From Telluria sp042683405 (GTDB lineage: Bacteria; Pseudomonadota; Gammaproteobacteria; Burkholderiales; Burkholderiaceae_D): a stretch of DNA of 64,000 bases. Of the stretch, positions 10,229-20,372 are shown in pieces. Numbering within the stretch: position 1 is the first letter of the stretch; the number at the start of each line of letters is the position of its first letter. The stretch spans positions 222,642 through 286,641 of the forward strand of contig NZ_JBHUJS010000010.1 of NCBI RefSeq assembly GCF_042683405.1, in the 5' to 3' direction. The notes under the pieces are model-generated. The model saw only the letters and a program-made list of their open reading frames with translations. It had not been told where the DNA came from and did not search any database. The position numbers were made by a program, and so were the translations under genes.

Positions 10229-12552
10229 ACCAGCCCACCGCGCCCGAACTGGCCAATGCATGGACCGCCGTCGGTGTCGCGCGTCCGCACGAATCGGCCG
10301 CTCTGCATGTGCTTGGCCAGGCCACCTATACCGACGACATCCCCGAGGTGCAGGGCACGCTGCACGCGGCACTCGGCCTGTCCACCCGCCCGCACGCGCG
10401 TTTCGCTTCGATCGACCTGGCGGCGGTACGCGCCAGCCGCGGCGTCGTGGCGGTGTTCACCGCGCAGGACATCCCGGGCCTGAACGATTGCGGGCCGATC
10501 ATCCATGACGACCCGATCTTCGCGGACGGCCTGGTGCAGTACGTCGGCCAGCCCATGTTCATCGTGGTCGCCGATACGCACGACAACGCGCGCCGCGCCG
10601 CGCGGCTCGCCCGGGTCGACTACGAAGACCTGCCCGCCATCCTGACCCCGCAGGCCGCGCGCGCCGCCGGGTCGTTCGTGCTGCCGCCGATGAAGCTGGA
10701 GCGCGGCGACTGCCAGGCGGCGTTCGAACGCGCGCCGCACAAGGTCAAGGGCGAGTTGTATGTGGGCGGCCAGGAGCAGTTTTACCTCGAAGGCCAGATC
10801 GCCTATGCGATTCCGCGCGAGGACAGGGGGATGCTGGTGCAGTGCTCGACCCAGCATCCGAGCGAGATGCAGCACGTCGTCGCGCACGCGCTGGGGCTGC
10901 ATTCGCACCACGTGACGGTGGAGTGCCGGCGCATGGGCGGCGGCTTCGGCGGCAAGGAATCGCAGTCGGCATTGTGGTGCGCCGCTTCCGCCATCGCGGC
11001 GGCAAAGCTCGGGCGCCCGGTCAAGCTGCGCGCGGACCGCGACGACGACATGCTGGTCACGGGCAAGCGCCACTGCTTCCATTACGAGTACGAAGTCGGC
11101 TACGAGGCCGATGGCCGCATCGTGGCCGCCAGGGTGGACATGGTCTCCCGCGCGGGCTATTCGGCGGACCTGTCGGGGCCCGTCGCGACGCGCGCGGTCT
11201 GCCACTTCGATAACACCTACTACCTGTCCGACGTGGAGATCCGCGCGGCCTGCGGCAAGACCAATACCCAGTCCAATACCGCGTTTCGCGGCTTCGGCGG
11301 CCCGCAGGGCGCAATCGCCATCGAATACGTGATCGACGAGATCGCGCGCAACCTCGGCATGGACGCGCTGGATGTGCGCCGCGTGAACTTCTACGGCCGC
11401 GACACCAACAACGTCACGCCGTACGGCCAGGTGGTCAGCGACAACGTCATCCACGAACTGGTGGCGCAGCTGGAACAGGACAGCGGCTACCGCGCGCGGC
11501 GCGCGGCGATTGCGGAGTTCAACCGCGCCAGCCCGGTGCTCAAGAAGGGACTGGCGCTCACCCCGGTCAAGTTCGGCATCGCGTTCAATGTCACGCACCT
11601 GAACCAGGCCGGCGCGCTGGTGCACGTGTACGTGGACGGCTCGGTGCTGGTCAACCATGGTGGCACCGAGATGGGGCAGGGCATCAACACCAAGGTGATG
11701 CAGTGCGTGGCGCACGAGCTGGGCGTGGACATGGCGCACGTGCGCATCAGCGCGACCGACACCAGCAAGGTCGCCAATACCTCCGCTACCGCCGCGTCCA
11801 CCGGCGCGGACCTGAACGGCAAGGCGGCGCAGGATGCGGCCCGCAAGATCCGCCTGCGGCTCGCGGAATTCGCCGCCACGATGTACGGCGGCGACGCGGC
11901 GGCGGTGCGCTTCGCGGACGACGCGGTGCACGTGAACGGGAACTGCATCCCGTTCCCCGAGCTGGTGCAGAAGGCCTATCTGGCGCGGGTCCAGCTATGG
12001 TCGGACGGCTTCTATGCCACGCCGGGCCTGCACTGGAACCCGAAGACCATGAACGGCAATCCGTTCTCCTATTTCGCCTACGGCGCGGCGGTCGCCGAAG
12101 TGGTGGTCGATACGCTGACCGGCGAATGGAAGCTGCTGCGCGCCGACGTGTTGTACGACGCGGGCCGCTCGCTCAATCCCGCGATCGACATCGGCCAGGT
12201 GGAGGGCGCCTTCATCCAGGGCATGGGCTGGCTCACGACCGAGGAGCTGTGGTGGAACGGCGAGGGCAGGCTGATGACGCACGCGCCATCGACGTACAAG
12301 ATCCCCGCCATCTCGGATTGCCCGCACGACTTCCGTGTGGCGCTGTTCGACAACGCCAACGCCACCGATTCGATCCACCGCTCCAAGGCCGTGGGCGAGC
12401 CGCCGCTGCTGCTGCCGTTCTCGGTGTTCTTCGCGATTCGCGACGCCGTGTCGGCGGTGGGCAGGCACAAGGTAAATCCGCCGCTGAACGCGCCGGCCAC
12501 GTGCGAGGCGATCCTCGACGCAGTAGCCGCCGTCGAGGCAAAGGCCGCGTGA
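10225..12552 (+). CDS. xdhB: Xanthine dehydrogenase large, molybdopterin-binding subunit
   Basis: This is the catalytic subunit that binds the molybdenum cofactor. The start is the ATG at 10225 (MNQPTAPELANAW), within the ATGA overlap with xdhA; the open frame continues further upstream but that is xdhA shadow. The product has 775 residues. Visible blocks are GQATYTDDIPE at the N-terminal Ald_Xan_dh domain, GGQEQFYLEGQ, RMGGGFGGKESQ, GTEMGQGINTK and the late KAVGEPPLLLPFSV that contains the conserved active-site Glu region. The length is normal. The xdhC start overlaps its stop by one base. Confidence 0.97.
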
Positions 12553-13553
12553 TGGACGCCTGGCTCGAAGCCGCCGGCGCGGGTCCGTTTGTCGCGGTAA
12601 CGGTCGCCGCGGCGGAAGGATCGGTCCCGCGCGAGCCTGGCGCCGCCATGCTGGTCGGCGAAGCCTGGCTGTCGGGGACGATCGGAGGCGGCCACCTGGA
12701 GTTGAAGGCGACCGAAATCGCGCGCGACATGCTACGGCAGGGGCGTGAACGGCACATCGAACGTTTTGCGCTCGGCCCCGGGCTGGGGCAGTGCTGCGGC
12801 GGCGTGGTGCACCTGGCCTTCGAGGCGGTGGCGCAGGAACAGGCGCTGGCACTGGCCGCGCGCACAGGCAAGGACACCTGGCGGCTGGTCGCCTTCGACG
12901 GTGCGCCCGACTGGACATTGTGCGGGCCCGACTACCAGCCGCTGGACGGCCGCGCGGAAGCGCCCGTGTTCGCGACCGGCCGTGGCACCCACCTGATGCA
13001 GGACCGCGACGGGCGCCGCTGGCTGGTCCACCGGCTGCAGGCCCCGCGTGCGCACCTGGTCCTGTTCGGCGCCGGCCATGTCGGCGCCGCGCTGGTCCGG
13101 GCGCTGGCCCCGTTGCCATGCACGGTCACCTGGGTGGACGAACGCGACGACCTGTTTCCCGCTGCGGTTCCCGCGAACGTGCGCATCGAAGCGACCGACA
13201 CGCCGGAGTGCATCGTGGCGCAAGCGCCCGGCGGATCCTGTTATCTTGTCATGACCCACAGCCACGCACTGGACCAGCGCCTGGCGGAGGCGATATTATC
13301 GCGGCCCGGCGTGGGCTGGTTTGGCCTGATCGGCTCGAAGACCAAGCGTGTCCAGTTCGAGCGGCGGCTACTGGCGCGCGGGGTCGAACGGGCGCGCATC
13401 GACGCGTTGGCATGCCCGATCGGCATGCCCGGCATTACCGGCAAGGAGCCGGCAGTGATTGCCGCCTCCGTCTGCGCCCAGCTCCTCGCGGTGTGGGAGT
13501 CGCAATCGACGGGGACTGCCCCTGCCTTTATCGATTTATCAGCTGCGGCTTGA
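12552..13553 (+). CDS. xdhC: Xanthine dehydrogenase accessory protein XdhC
   Basis: XdhC binds molybdenum cofactor, promotes its sulfuration and delivers it to XdhB. The 333-residue protein starts MDAWLEAAGAGPFVAVTVAA in a TGATG junction with xdhB. The N-terminal XdhC/CoxI domain has EGSVPREPGAAMLV and GTIGGGHLE; the C-terminal Rossmann domain has LVLFGAGHVGAALVRAL and ends with PIGMPGITGKEPAVIAAS. It completes the standard xdhABC order. guaD begins 39 bp downstream. Confidence 0.95.
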   Translation: MDAWLEAAGAGPFVAVTVAAAEGSVPREPGAAMLVGEAWLSGTIGGGHLELKATEIARDMLRQGRERHIERFALGPGLGQCCGGVVHLAFEAVAQEQALALAARTGKDTWRLVAFDGAPDWTLCGPDYQPLDGRAEAPVFATGRGTHLMQDRDGRRWLVHRLQAPRAHLVLFGAGHVGAALVRALAPLPCTVTWVDERDDLFPAAVPANVRIEATDTPECIVAQAPGGSCYLVMTHSHALDQRLAEAILSRPGVGWFGLIGSKTKRVQFERRLLARGVERARIDALACPIGMPGITGKEPAVIAASVCAQLLAVWESQSTGTAPAFIDLSAAA

Positions 13554-13592
13554 ACGGCGAGGGTCTCCCCGCCATAACGGAATTCATCTCAG

Positions 13593-14909
13593 ATGCAAAC
13601 AGCACACAACGTGCAAGCTTACCGTGCCAGCTTGCTGCACTTTAGCGACGACCCGGCCTATACCGAGGACGCCTATGCATGGCACGAGGACGGCCTGCTG
13701 GTGGTGGAGGACGGCCGCGTGCGTGCCGCCGGCGACTACGACGCACTGGTGCGCACGCTGCCGCCGGGCGTGGCGGTGCGCGACTACCGCGGCAAGATCA
13801 TCTCGCCGGGCTTCATCGACGCCCACGTGCACTATCCGCAGCTGGACATGATCGCCTCGCCCGCGCCCGGACTGCTGCCGTGGCTCGAGAGCTATACCTT
13901 CCCGACCGAGCGCAAGTTCGAGGACCCGGCGCATGGCAGCGAAGTCGCCGGGTTCTTCCTCGACGAGCTGCTGCGCTGCGGGACCACGACGGCCGTTGTT
14001 TACTGCACCGTGCACCGCGCATCGGTCGATGCATTTTTCGAGGCGGCCGCAAAGCGCAGGCTGCGCATGGCCGCAGGCAAGGTGCTGATGGACCGTAACT
14101 GCCCTGCCTTCCTGTGCGACACGGCGGAGCAGGGCGCGCGCGACACCGAGGAGCTGATCCGCAAGTGGCAAAACAACGGCCGCGCCATGTATGCGATCAC
14201 GCCGCGCTTCGCGCCCACTTCCACCGAGGCGCAGTTGCGGCTGGCCGGCGAACTGGCCATGGCGTATCCCGACACCTTCATCCAGACCCACGTCTCCGAA
14301 AACCCGGACGAGTGCCGCTGGGTGCGCGAGCTGTACCCGGATGCGCGCAGCTACCTGGGCGTGTACGAGCACTTCGGCCTGATGCGTCCGCGCTCGCTGT
14401 TCGGCCACTGCATCTGGCTGGACGACGACGACTTCGCGGCCATCGCCGCCACCGGTTCCACGGCCGTGACCTGCCCGACCTCCAACCTGTTCCTGGGCAG
14501 TGGGCTGTTCGATTTCGAGATGGCCACCCGCCACCGTGTGCCGATGGCGCTGGCGACCGACGTGGGGGCGGGCACGTCCTTCTCGATGTTGCAAACGATG
14601 AATGAAGCCTATAAAGTAGCGCGACTGAAAGGCAGCTACCTGCCAGCCATTCGCATGTTCTACCTGGCCACGCTCGGCGCTGCGCGCAGCATGCAGCTCG
14701 AAGGCACGGTCGGCAGCTTCGTCACCGGAGCGGAAGCCGACTTCGTGGTGCTCGACCCGAAGTGCACGCCGCTGCTGGAACGCCGCAGCGCGCAATGCGG
14801 TTCGCTCGAAGAACAGCTGTTTGCGCTGGCGCTGCTTGGCGACGACCGCGCCATCGCGGCCACCTATGCAGCCGGTACGCTGGTCCACGAGCGCACACCA
14901 ACGAACTGA
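13593..14909 (+). CDS. guaD: Guanine deaminase
   Basis: The 438-residue amidohydrolase converts guanine to xanthine, feeding the adjacent XdhABC. It has the Zn-binding block PGFIDAHVHYPQLDMIASP, QTHVSENPDE (third His), FGHCIWLDDDD (fourth His) and LATDVGAGTSFSML with the metal Asp. The start is the ATG at 13593, 39 bp after xdhC, giving MQTAHNVQAYRASLLHF, a common GuaD N-terminus. It is very likely co-transcribed with xdhABC. No signal peptide is seen, so it is cytoplasmic. Confidence 0.95.
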   Translation: MQTAHNVQAYRASLLHFSDDPAYTEDAYAWHEDGLLVVEDGRVRAAGDYDALVRTLPPGVAVRDYRGKIISPGFIDAHVHYPQLDMIASPAPGLLPWLESYTFPTERKFEDPAHGSEVAGFFLDELLRCGTTTAVVYCTVHRASVDAFFEAAAKRRLRMAAGKVLMDRNCPAFLCDTAEQGARDTEELIRKWQNNGRAMYAITPRFAPTSTEAQLRLAGELAMAYPDTFIQTHVSENPDECRWVRELYPDARSYLGVYEHFGLMRPRSLFGHCIWLDDDDFAAIAATGSTAVTCPTSNLFLGSGLFDFEMATRHRVPMALATDVGAGTSFSMLQTMNEAYKVARLKGSYLPAIRMFYLATLGAARSMQLEGTVGSFVTGAEADFVVLDPKCTPLLERRSAQCGSLEEQLFALALLGDDRAIAATYAAGTLVHERTPTN

Positions 14910-14919
14910 AAGACAAGCC

Positions 14920-16389
14920 ATGCAAAAGACATTGATCGGCCTGATGGTCGCGGCGGCGTTTGCCGGCAGCGCGGCGGCGGCTTCGCCGAAGGCCAACGAG
15001 GCGGCCACCGCGCGTCATTACGCGGCGCTGGTCCAGGGCCAGCCGAACCTGGCGGGCCTGACGATGTTCTTTACCCGCATGCCCAAGGGCGGCGACCTGC
15101 ACCACCATTATTCGGGCTCGATCTACGCCGAGCAGTACCTCGAGTGGGTCGACAAGATGGGCTACTGCGTCAACAAGCAGACCTACCGCATCGAAACCGA
15201 CAAGGCCGTGGTGGAGTCGCAGCGCGCCCTGCCGGCGAAGGAGCGGGTCTGCCTGTCGACCCAGGAGATGATCCGGGACGACTACAGCTACCGCGAGATG
15301 CTGCAGCGCTGGTCGACCAAGGACTTCGATAACCACGGCGCGGTGCAGCCGCCGCCGGACCGCGCGTTCTTCGAAACCTTCGGCTACTTCGGCCCGGTGT
15401 CGAACTCCAACTTCAACGAAGGCCTGCGCACCCTGAAGCAGCGCGCCATCGAGGAGAACGTCTCCTATATCGAAACCCAGTTCAAGTCGGCGCCGCTGGT
15501 CCAGGACACCGCGTGGGATGCCGCCGTGCTGGAAGCGGGCAGCGACGAGAAGATGGTGGCGGACCACCTGGCCGCCTTCGCGGCGAAGCTGGAGCAGGAC
15601 GCGGCCTTCAACGCGCGCGTCAACGATTTCGTCAACAACGTGAAGGCATCGAGCGCCGGTATCGACGACGCCAACTTCACCATGCGCTACCAGACCTACG
15701 TGCTGCGCCTGCTGCAGCCGTCGCAAGTGTTCTCGTCGATGCTCGGTGCGTTCAAGTCGGCGCGCCAGAGCGGCGGCCTGATCGTCGGCGTGAATATCGT
15801 CGGCGCCGAGAACACGGCCGTGTCGATGCGCGACTATGCGCTGCACATGAAGATGTTCCGCTTCCTGAAGGCGCAGTACCCTGAAGTGAAAACCTCGCTG
15901 CATGCGGGCGAGCTGTCGCTCGGCATGGTGCCGCCCGAAGGCCTGCGCTTCCACATCGACCAGGCCATCCACGTGGCCGGCGCCGACCGCATCGGCCATG
16001 GCATCGACCTGGCGCACGAATTGCGCGCGCCGGAAATCATGAAGGCGATGCGCGAGAAGGATATCCCGGTCGAGATCAACCTGACCAGCAATGAGTTCAT
16101 CAACGGCGTCAAGGGACAGGACCATCCGATCCTCCTGTACCGCAAGTTCGGCGTGCCGTTCGTGATCTCCACCGACGACACGGGCGTCACCCGCCACACG
16201 CTGACCAGGGAATACGTGCTGTTCGCCAGCCGCTACCAGCCCAGCTACGCCGAAGTAAAAAAGGCCTCCTACAACGGCATCCGCTACGCCTTCCTGCCGA
16301 AGGCGGAAAAAGACCGGCTGACGCGCCAGCTGGACCAGCGCTTCGCAAGGTTCGAGGCCGACATGGCGGCCCTCTCCGCGAAAAAGTAG
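14920..16389 (+). CDS. Exported adenosine deaminase-like enzyme (long, ADGF/ADA2-like form)
   Basis: The 489-residue protein starts MQKTLIGLMVAAAFAGSAAA, a clear Sec signal peptide, so it acts outside the cytoplasm. The amidohydrolase domain has MPKGGDLHHHYSGS (HxH metal ligands), SLHAGELS, RIGHGIDLAHEL and VISTDDTGVTRHTLTREY, all adenosine deaminase blocks. It is about 150 residues longer than the cytoplasmic Add enzyme, with an insertion of about 150 residues after the HxH block, which resembles secreted ADGF-type enzymes. The start at 14920 lies 10 bp after guaD. A periplasmic enzyme would turn adenosine or deoxyadenosine into inosine forms before import. Substrate is inferred from motifs. 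Confidence 0.85.
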   Translation: MQKTLIGLMVAAAFAGSAAAASPKANEAATARHYAALVQGQPNLAGLTMFFTRMPKGGDLHHHYSGSIYAEQYLEWVDKMGYCVNKQTYRIETDKAVVESQRALPAKERVCLSTQEMIRDDYSYREMLQRWSTKDFDNHGAVQPPPDRAFFETFGYFGPVSNSNFNEGLRTLKQRAIEENVSYIETQFKSAPLVQDTAWDAAVLEAGSDEKMVADHLAAFAAKLEQDAAFNARVNDFVNNVKASSAGIDDANFTMRYQTYVLRLLQPSQVFSSMLGAFKSARQSGGLIVGVNIVGAENTAVSMRDYALHMKMFRFLKAQYPEVKTSLHAGELSLGMVPPEGLRFHIDQAIHVAGADRIGHGIDLAHELRAPEIMKAMREKDIPVEINLTSNEFINGVKGQDHPILLYRKFGVPFVISTDDTGVTRHTLTREYVLFASRYQPSYAEVKKASYNGIRYAFLPKAEKDRLTRQLDQRFARFEADMAALSAKK

Positions 16390-16820
16390 TCCGTCGCCGG
16401 GGCGAGGGCGTATTGACAGCGGCGGCGCAATGCCGCCGTGTTTCCCCACGGGAAATAATTGCCAGCCCACCTGTGGCCGTGGCGCGACACAATTTTGCCT
16501 TCTTTCCCATCATTCATGATTTTGGGCATGAAAGGATTTCAGCAACTTGGTGCTCATTTATAATCTCGGCTGGCAGTTCTTACTATAAAAACGCTATATA
16601 TCCGCGTATTTATTTTTCCGCCGACTAAATTCCAAAGGGAAATCGTATTTGTCTCCTATGCCTCACTCATGCATAGTTGACAATCAGGTATTCCCGCGTG
16701 TCATGGCCCTGACACATTGCAAAACTAGAATCTCACCGTTCTACGTGGCCACAGTTGCAACACAGTAAAGCGGGTGCCCCCATGGCGCCCACCATAACAA
16801 GTCTTTTTTGGGGTTATACA
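16390..16820 (+). other. 431-bp intergenic region before the first TonB-dependent receptor
   Basis: No supported gene was found here. It starts with a hairpin (16416-16443) and then becomes unusually AT-rich for this window (about 16530-16700). A TTGACA occurs at 16677-16682 but lacks a good -10 at normal spacing; TAGAAT occurs at 16726-16731 without a good -35. A possible leader hairpin, GGGTGCC with GGCGCCC (about 16774-16792, one G-U pair), comes before a T-rich run and the receptor's ribosome site. Leader control of the receptor is possible but unproven. Confidence 0.4.
16416..16443 (+). terminator. Possible terminator after the xdh-guaD-deaminase operon
   Basis: CGGCGGC (16420-16426), loop GCAAT, and GCCGCCG (16432-16438) form a strong stem 30 bp after the deaminase stop. 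The flanking ACA and TGT could extend it with one bulge. The following tract TGTTTCCCC is a poor U-run, so termination efficiency is uncertain. Confidence 0.4.
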
Positions 16821-19800
16821 ATGATCAGTCAAAAACGGATTCAGCTGACCAAGCTGGCGTTAGCGTTGTCCATCGCGCTCTCCGCAACGCCGTCGTTCGC
16901 ACAGAACACCACCTCTGCCATCGGTGGCCGCGTCTCCAGCGCCGACGGCAGGCCTGCCGCAGGTGTCCAGGTGACCATTGTTCACACTGAATCCGGTTCC
17001 GTGAGCAACGCGACCACCGACGCCGAAGGCCGCTATGTGGCCCGTGGCCTGCGCGTGGGCGGTCCGTACACCGTGACGATGACCAAGGACGGCGTCGTCG
17101 AGAAGTTCGACAACGTCTACCTGCAACTGGCGGAAACGGCTACCGTGGACGGCAGCCTGGGCACCCCGATCGCTACCGTGACCGTTGCCGGCCAGGGCAT
17201 CTCGAGCAAGTTCAACCGTTCGAACATGGGCTCCGGCACCAACATCGGCCGCGCCGAACTGGCTGCGCAAGCATCGATCAACCGTAACCTCGCCGACTAC
17301 GCGCGCCAGGATCCACGCCTGTCGCAGACCGACAAGGACCGTGGCGAAATCTCGGCCGGCGGCCAGAACTCGCGCTTCAACTCGATCACCATCGACGGCG
17401 TGTCGATCAGCGACACCTTCGGCCTGGAAGCAAACGGCCTGCCGACCAACAAGCAGCCGATCTCGATCGACTCGATCCAGTCGGTGCAGGTCAACATCTC
17501 CAACTACGACGTGACCCAGAAGGGCTACACCGGCGCAAACATCAACGCGGTGACCAAGTCGGGTACCAACGAATGGCACGGCAGCGTGTACCACGTGTAC
17601 CGCGACGACAACCTGGCCGGCAAGCGCTACAACGCCACCAACGACAGCTACAGCGATCCAGCGCCGTTCGAAGAAAAGACCACCGGCTTTACCCTGGGCG
17701 GCCCGATCATCAAGGACAAGCTGTTCTTCTTCGCCAGCGCTGAAGACATGTCCAGCTCGCGTGCTTCCCCTGAGTTCGGCCCGCTGGGCAGCAGCCGCAC
17801 CAACGCCGGCATCACCCCGAGCGCGATCTCCAGCCTGCAAAGCCTGGCACAGTCGCGCTACGGCATCGACGTCGGCAACGCCAACCCGCCTGATGGCCTG
17901 GAGCAGACCGTCGAAGACCGCCTGCTGAAGCTGGACTGGAACATCAACGACTCGCACCGCGCAAGCCTGCGCTGGCAGAAGACCGACCAGCTGGAGCCAC
18001 AGTTCTCCGGTTTCTCGGCTTCCGGCATCGCCCTGAGCTCCTACCTGTGGACCGAACAGAAGAACATCGAATCGACCGTCGCGCAAGTGTTCAGCGACTG
18101 GAGCGACGACTTCTCGACCGAATTCAAGCTGTCCAAGCGTGAATCGGGCAAGCGCAACGACAACAACGCCAACCTGCCTTCGATGGCACTGCGTTTCTCG
18201 GGCCCGCTGCCAGCCGGCACCCCGACCTCGGTCCGCACCGGCAACCGCTTCATCAACTTCGGTACCGAGCGTAGCCGCCAGTTCAACGAGCTGGACACCA
18301 CCACGTACGACGCCTACGCTGGCGCGACCTGGTTCACCGGCGACCACGAGATCAAGTTCGGCATGGACCACAGCCGCAACGAGATCTTCAACGCGTTCCT
18401 GCAGGACGTGAACGGCACCTACACCTTCGGCTGCGTGAACTCGAGCCCGACCTACACCTACGCCCTGGGCGCGGTGAACTGCTCGACCTCGTCGGCAGAG
18501 GTAATCGAAGCTGCCGTGCTGGAAAACTTCAGCCGCGGCCGTCCTCTGGACTACATCGCCCAGCTGCCGCAGACCGGCCGCACCCTGCGTGACGGCGCTG
18601 CCATCTGGACCCTGAAGAACAACGGCTTCTTCGTGCAGGACACCTGGGCCGTCAACAAGGCACTGAACATCACGTTCGGCGCCCGTTACGACACCTACTC
18701 GACCAGCGACCGTCCGCTGCGCAACGACAAGGTTGCATCGGCAAAGGTGGCAGGCGTGTACAGCACCACCACCTCGGCACTGGTGCGCGAGACCGGCGGT
18801 TTTGGCCTGGATAACACCAACACCATCGACGGCGACAAGCTGTTCCAGCCGCGCTTCGGCTTCAACTACCGTGTCGACGCCAAGGCGCCGACCCAGATCC
18901 GCGGTGGCGTCGGCCTGTTCGGCGGTGCTGCACTGAACGTCTGGCTGGGTAACCCATTCGCCAACTCGGGCATGGCAACCTACCAGGTCGGCTGCGGTAC
19001 CGGCAACTTCGCGTCCTGCGGCGCGACCGACGGCATCTTCAGCGCGGATCCTGCTGGCCAGCGTCCGATCGCCGGCAACCCGCCAGCATCGGCTGTCGAC
19101 ATCCTGATGCCAGGCGTGAGCCAGCCATCGGTATGGAAAGCCAACCTGGCGTTCGAAACCGAACTGCCATGGTACGGCATGGTCTTCAGCGTGGAATACA
19201 TGCGCACCGACGTGAACAAGGGCGTGTACTTCCAGCACCTGAACCTGGGCGCACCGACCCGCACCGGTCCTGACGGCCGTCCGATGTTCTGGACCGAGCC
19301 TGGCTACACCGCTACCTGCGCCAACGGCACTGGCGGCTTCACCAGCACCGGCGCCTGCACCGGCTTCCGTGCACGTGCACTGTCGAACGCAAGCTTCACC
19401 AACGTGATCGCTGCGACCGAAACCGAAAAGGGCAAGGGCAACCTGCTGACCTTCGCGCTGGCCAGCGGCCGTGCGATCAAGGGCCTGCGCTGGAACCTGG
19501 CGTACACCTACACCGATGCCACCGAAGTCTCGAACCTGAGCTCGTCGACCTCGAACTCGAACTGGGGCGCACGCGCCAGCTTCGACCCGAACGAAAACGT
19601 GGCGGCGAACTCCTCGTACCTGGTCAAGGACCGCGTCAACGCGAGCATGAGCTGGGAGAAGGCGTTCTTCGGCGACTACAAGACCACCGTTGGCGTGTTC
19701 TATGAAGGCCGTACCGGCAAGCCGTACAGCTGGACCTTCAACAACGACATGAACGGTGACGGCACCAACTCGAACGACCTGATGTACATCCCGGCCGCTT

Positions 19801-20246
19801 TCGGTTCGGGCCAGGTGATCTTCCGTGGCGATACCGCGACGAGCAAGACCAACGAGCAGAAGTTCTGGGATGTCGTGAACTCCAGCAAGGAACTGCGCAA
19901 TGCTGCCGGTGGCGTCATCAGCCGCAACAGCTCGTTCGCTCCTTGGACCAACAGCATCGACATGCGCATCTCGCAAGAGATCCCTGGCTTCTTCACGGGC
20001 CACAAGGGCACGCTGGCGTTTGACTTCATGAACGTCGGTAACATGCTGAACAAGCGTTGGGGCCGTATCAACGAAATCGGCTTCGCAAGCGCTGGCGGTA
20101 ACTCGCGCAGCTTCGTCGACTACGCTGGTATGCAAGATGGCAAGTACGTCTACCAGGTCCGCGAGCAGGTGGAAGACTTCATCACCAAGCAGAGCAAGGG
20201 CGAATCGCAGTGGGCCGTCCAAGTCACCGCACGCTACGAGTTCTAA
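16821..20246 (+). CDS. TonB-dependent receptor with N-terminal carboxypeptidase-regulatory-like domain
   Basis: The 1141-residue outer-membrane receptor starts at ATG 16821 with GGGG about 8 bp upstream; an earlier in-frame start lacks a signal. The leader MISQKRIQLTKLALALSIAL ends near TPSFAQ. Residues about 30-110 are a beta-sandwich CarboxypepD_reg-like domain (GRVSSADGRPAAGVQVTIVH), residues about 120-250 the plug, and the rest the beta-barrel ending in VTARYEF with the C-terminal Phe. Codon use is biased (many CGT, CCA, AAC), which suggests high expression. It lies between an exported adenosine deaminase and an exported nucleotidase/nuclease set, so nucleotide, nucleoside or oligonucleotide uptake is inferred. 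The ligand is not proven. Confidence 0.9.
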   Translation: MISQKRIQLTKLALALSIALSATPSFAQNTTSAIGGRVSSADGRPAAGVQVTIVHTESGSVSNATTDAEGRYVARGLRVGGPYTVTMTKDGVVEKFDNVYLQLAETATVDGSLGTPIATVTVAGQGISSKFNRSNMGSGTNIGRAELAAQASINRNLADYARQDPRLSQTDKDRGEISAGGQNSRFNSITIDGVSISDTFGLEANGLPTNKQPISIDSIQSVQVNISNYDVTQKGYTGANINAVTKSGTNEWHGSVYHVYRDDNLAGKRYNATNDSYSDPAPFEEKTTGFTLGGPIIKDKLFFFASAEDMSSSRASPEFGPLGSSRTNAGITPSAISSLQSLAQSRYGIDVGNANPPDGLEQTVEDRLLKLDWNINDSHRASLRWQKTDQLEPQFSGFSASGIALSSYLWTEQKNIESTVAQVFSDWSDDFSTEFKLSKRESGKRNDNNANLPSMALRFSGPLPAGTPTSVRTGNRFINFGTERSRQFNELDTTTYDAYAGATWFTGDHEIKFGMDHSRNEIFNAFLQDVNGTYTFGCVNSSPTYTYALGAVNCSTSSAEVIEAAVLENFSRGRPLDYIAQLPQTGRTLRDGAAIWTLKNNGFFVQDTWAVNKALNITFGARYDTYSTSDRPLRNDKVASAKVAGVYSTTTSALVRETGGFGLDNTNTIDGDKLFQPRFGFNYRVDAKAPTQIRGGVGLFGGAALNVWLGNPFANSGMATYQVGCGTGNFASCGATDGIFSADPAGQRPIAGNPPASAVDILMPGVSQPSVWKANLAFETELPWYGMVFSVEYMRTDVNKGVYFQHLNLGAPTRTGPDGRPMFWTEPGYTATCANGTGGFTSTGACTGFRARALSNASFTNVIAATETEKGKGNLLTFALASGRAIKGLRWNLAYTYTDATEVSNLSSSTSNSNWGARASFDPNENVAANSSYLVKDRVNASMSWEKAFFGDYKTTVGVFYEGRTGKPYSWTFNNDMNGDGTNSNDLMYIPAAFGSGQVIFRGDTATSKTNEQKFWDVVNSSKELRNAAGGVISRNSSFAPWTNSIDMRISQEIPGFFTGHKGTLAFDFMNVGNMLNKRWGRINEIGFASAGGNSRSFVDYAGMQDGKYVYQVREQVEDFITKQSKGESQWAVQVTARYEF

Positions 20247-20275
20247 TCGACGCCTGGCGTTGATATAGAAACAAG

Positions 20276-20303
20276 GGGCCGGTAGAAATACCGGCCCTTT
20301 TTT
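20276..20303 (+). terminator. Intrinsic terminator after the TonB-dependent receptor
   Basis: GGGCCGGTA (20276-20284), loop GAAA and TACCGGCCC (20289-20297) form a perfect 9-bp stem followed by six T. It begins 30 bp after the receptor stop. Confidence 0.9.
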
Positions 20304-20372
20304 CGTCTGGATACAAAATTTCCGCCAGCGGCCCCCACGCCAGCGCGCACACATCGGTTATCCTTGCGAGCT

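Noticed and set aside
16774..16820. Riboswitch in the leader of the first TonB receptor
   Set aside because: Only one short hairpin with a G-U pair is visible; no conserved purine, cobalamin or other riboswitch pattern could be recognised.
16860..20354. 1164-codon minus-strand open frame opposite the first TonB-dependent receptor
   Set aside because: It mirrors the receptor's codon pattern, has no signal, domain or ribosome site, and the receptor is unmistakable.
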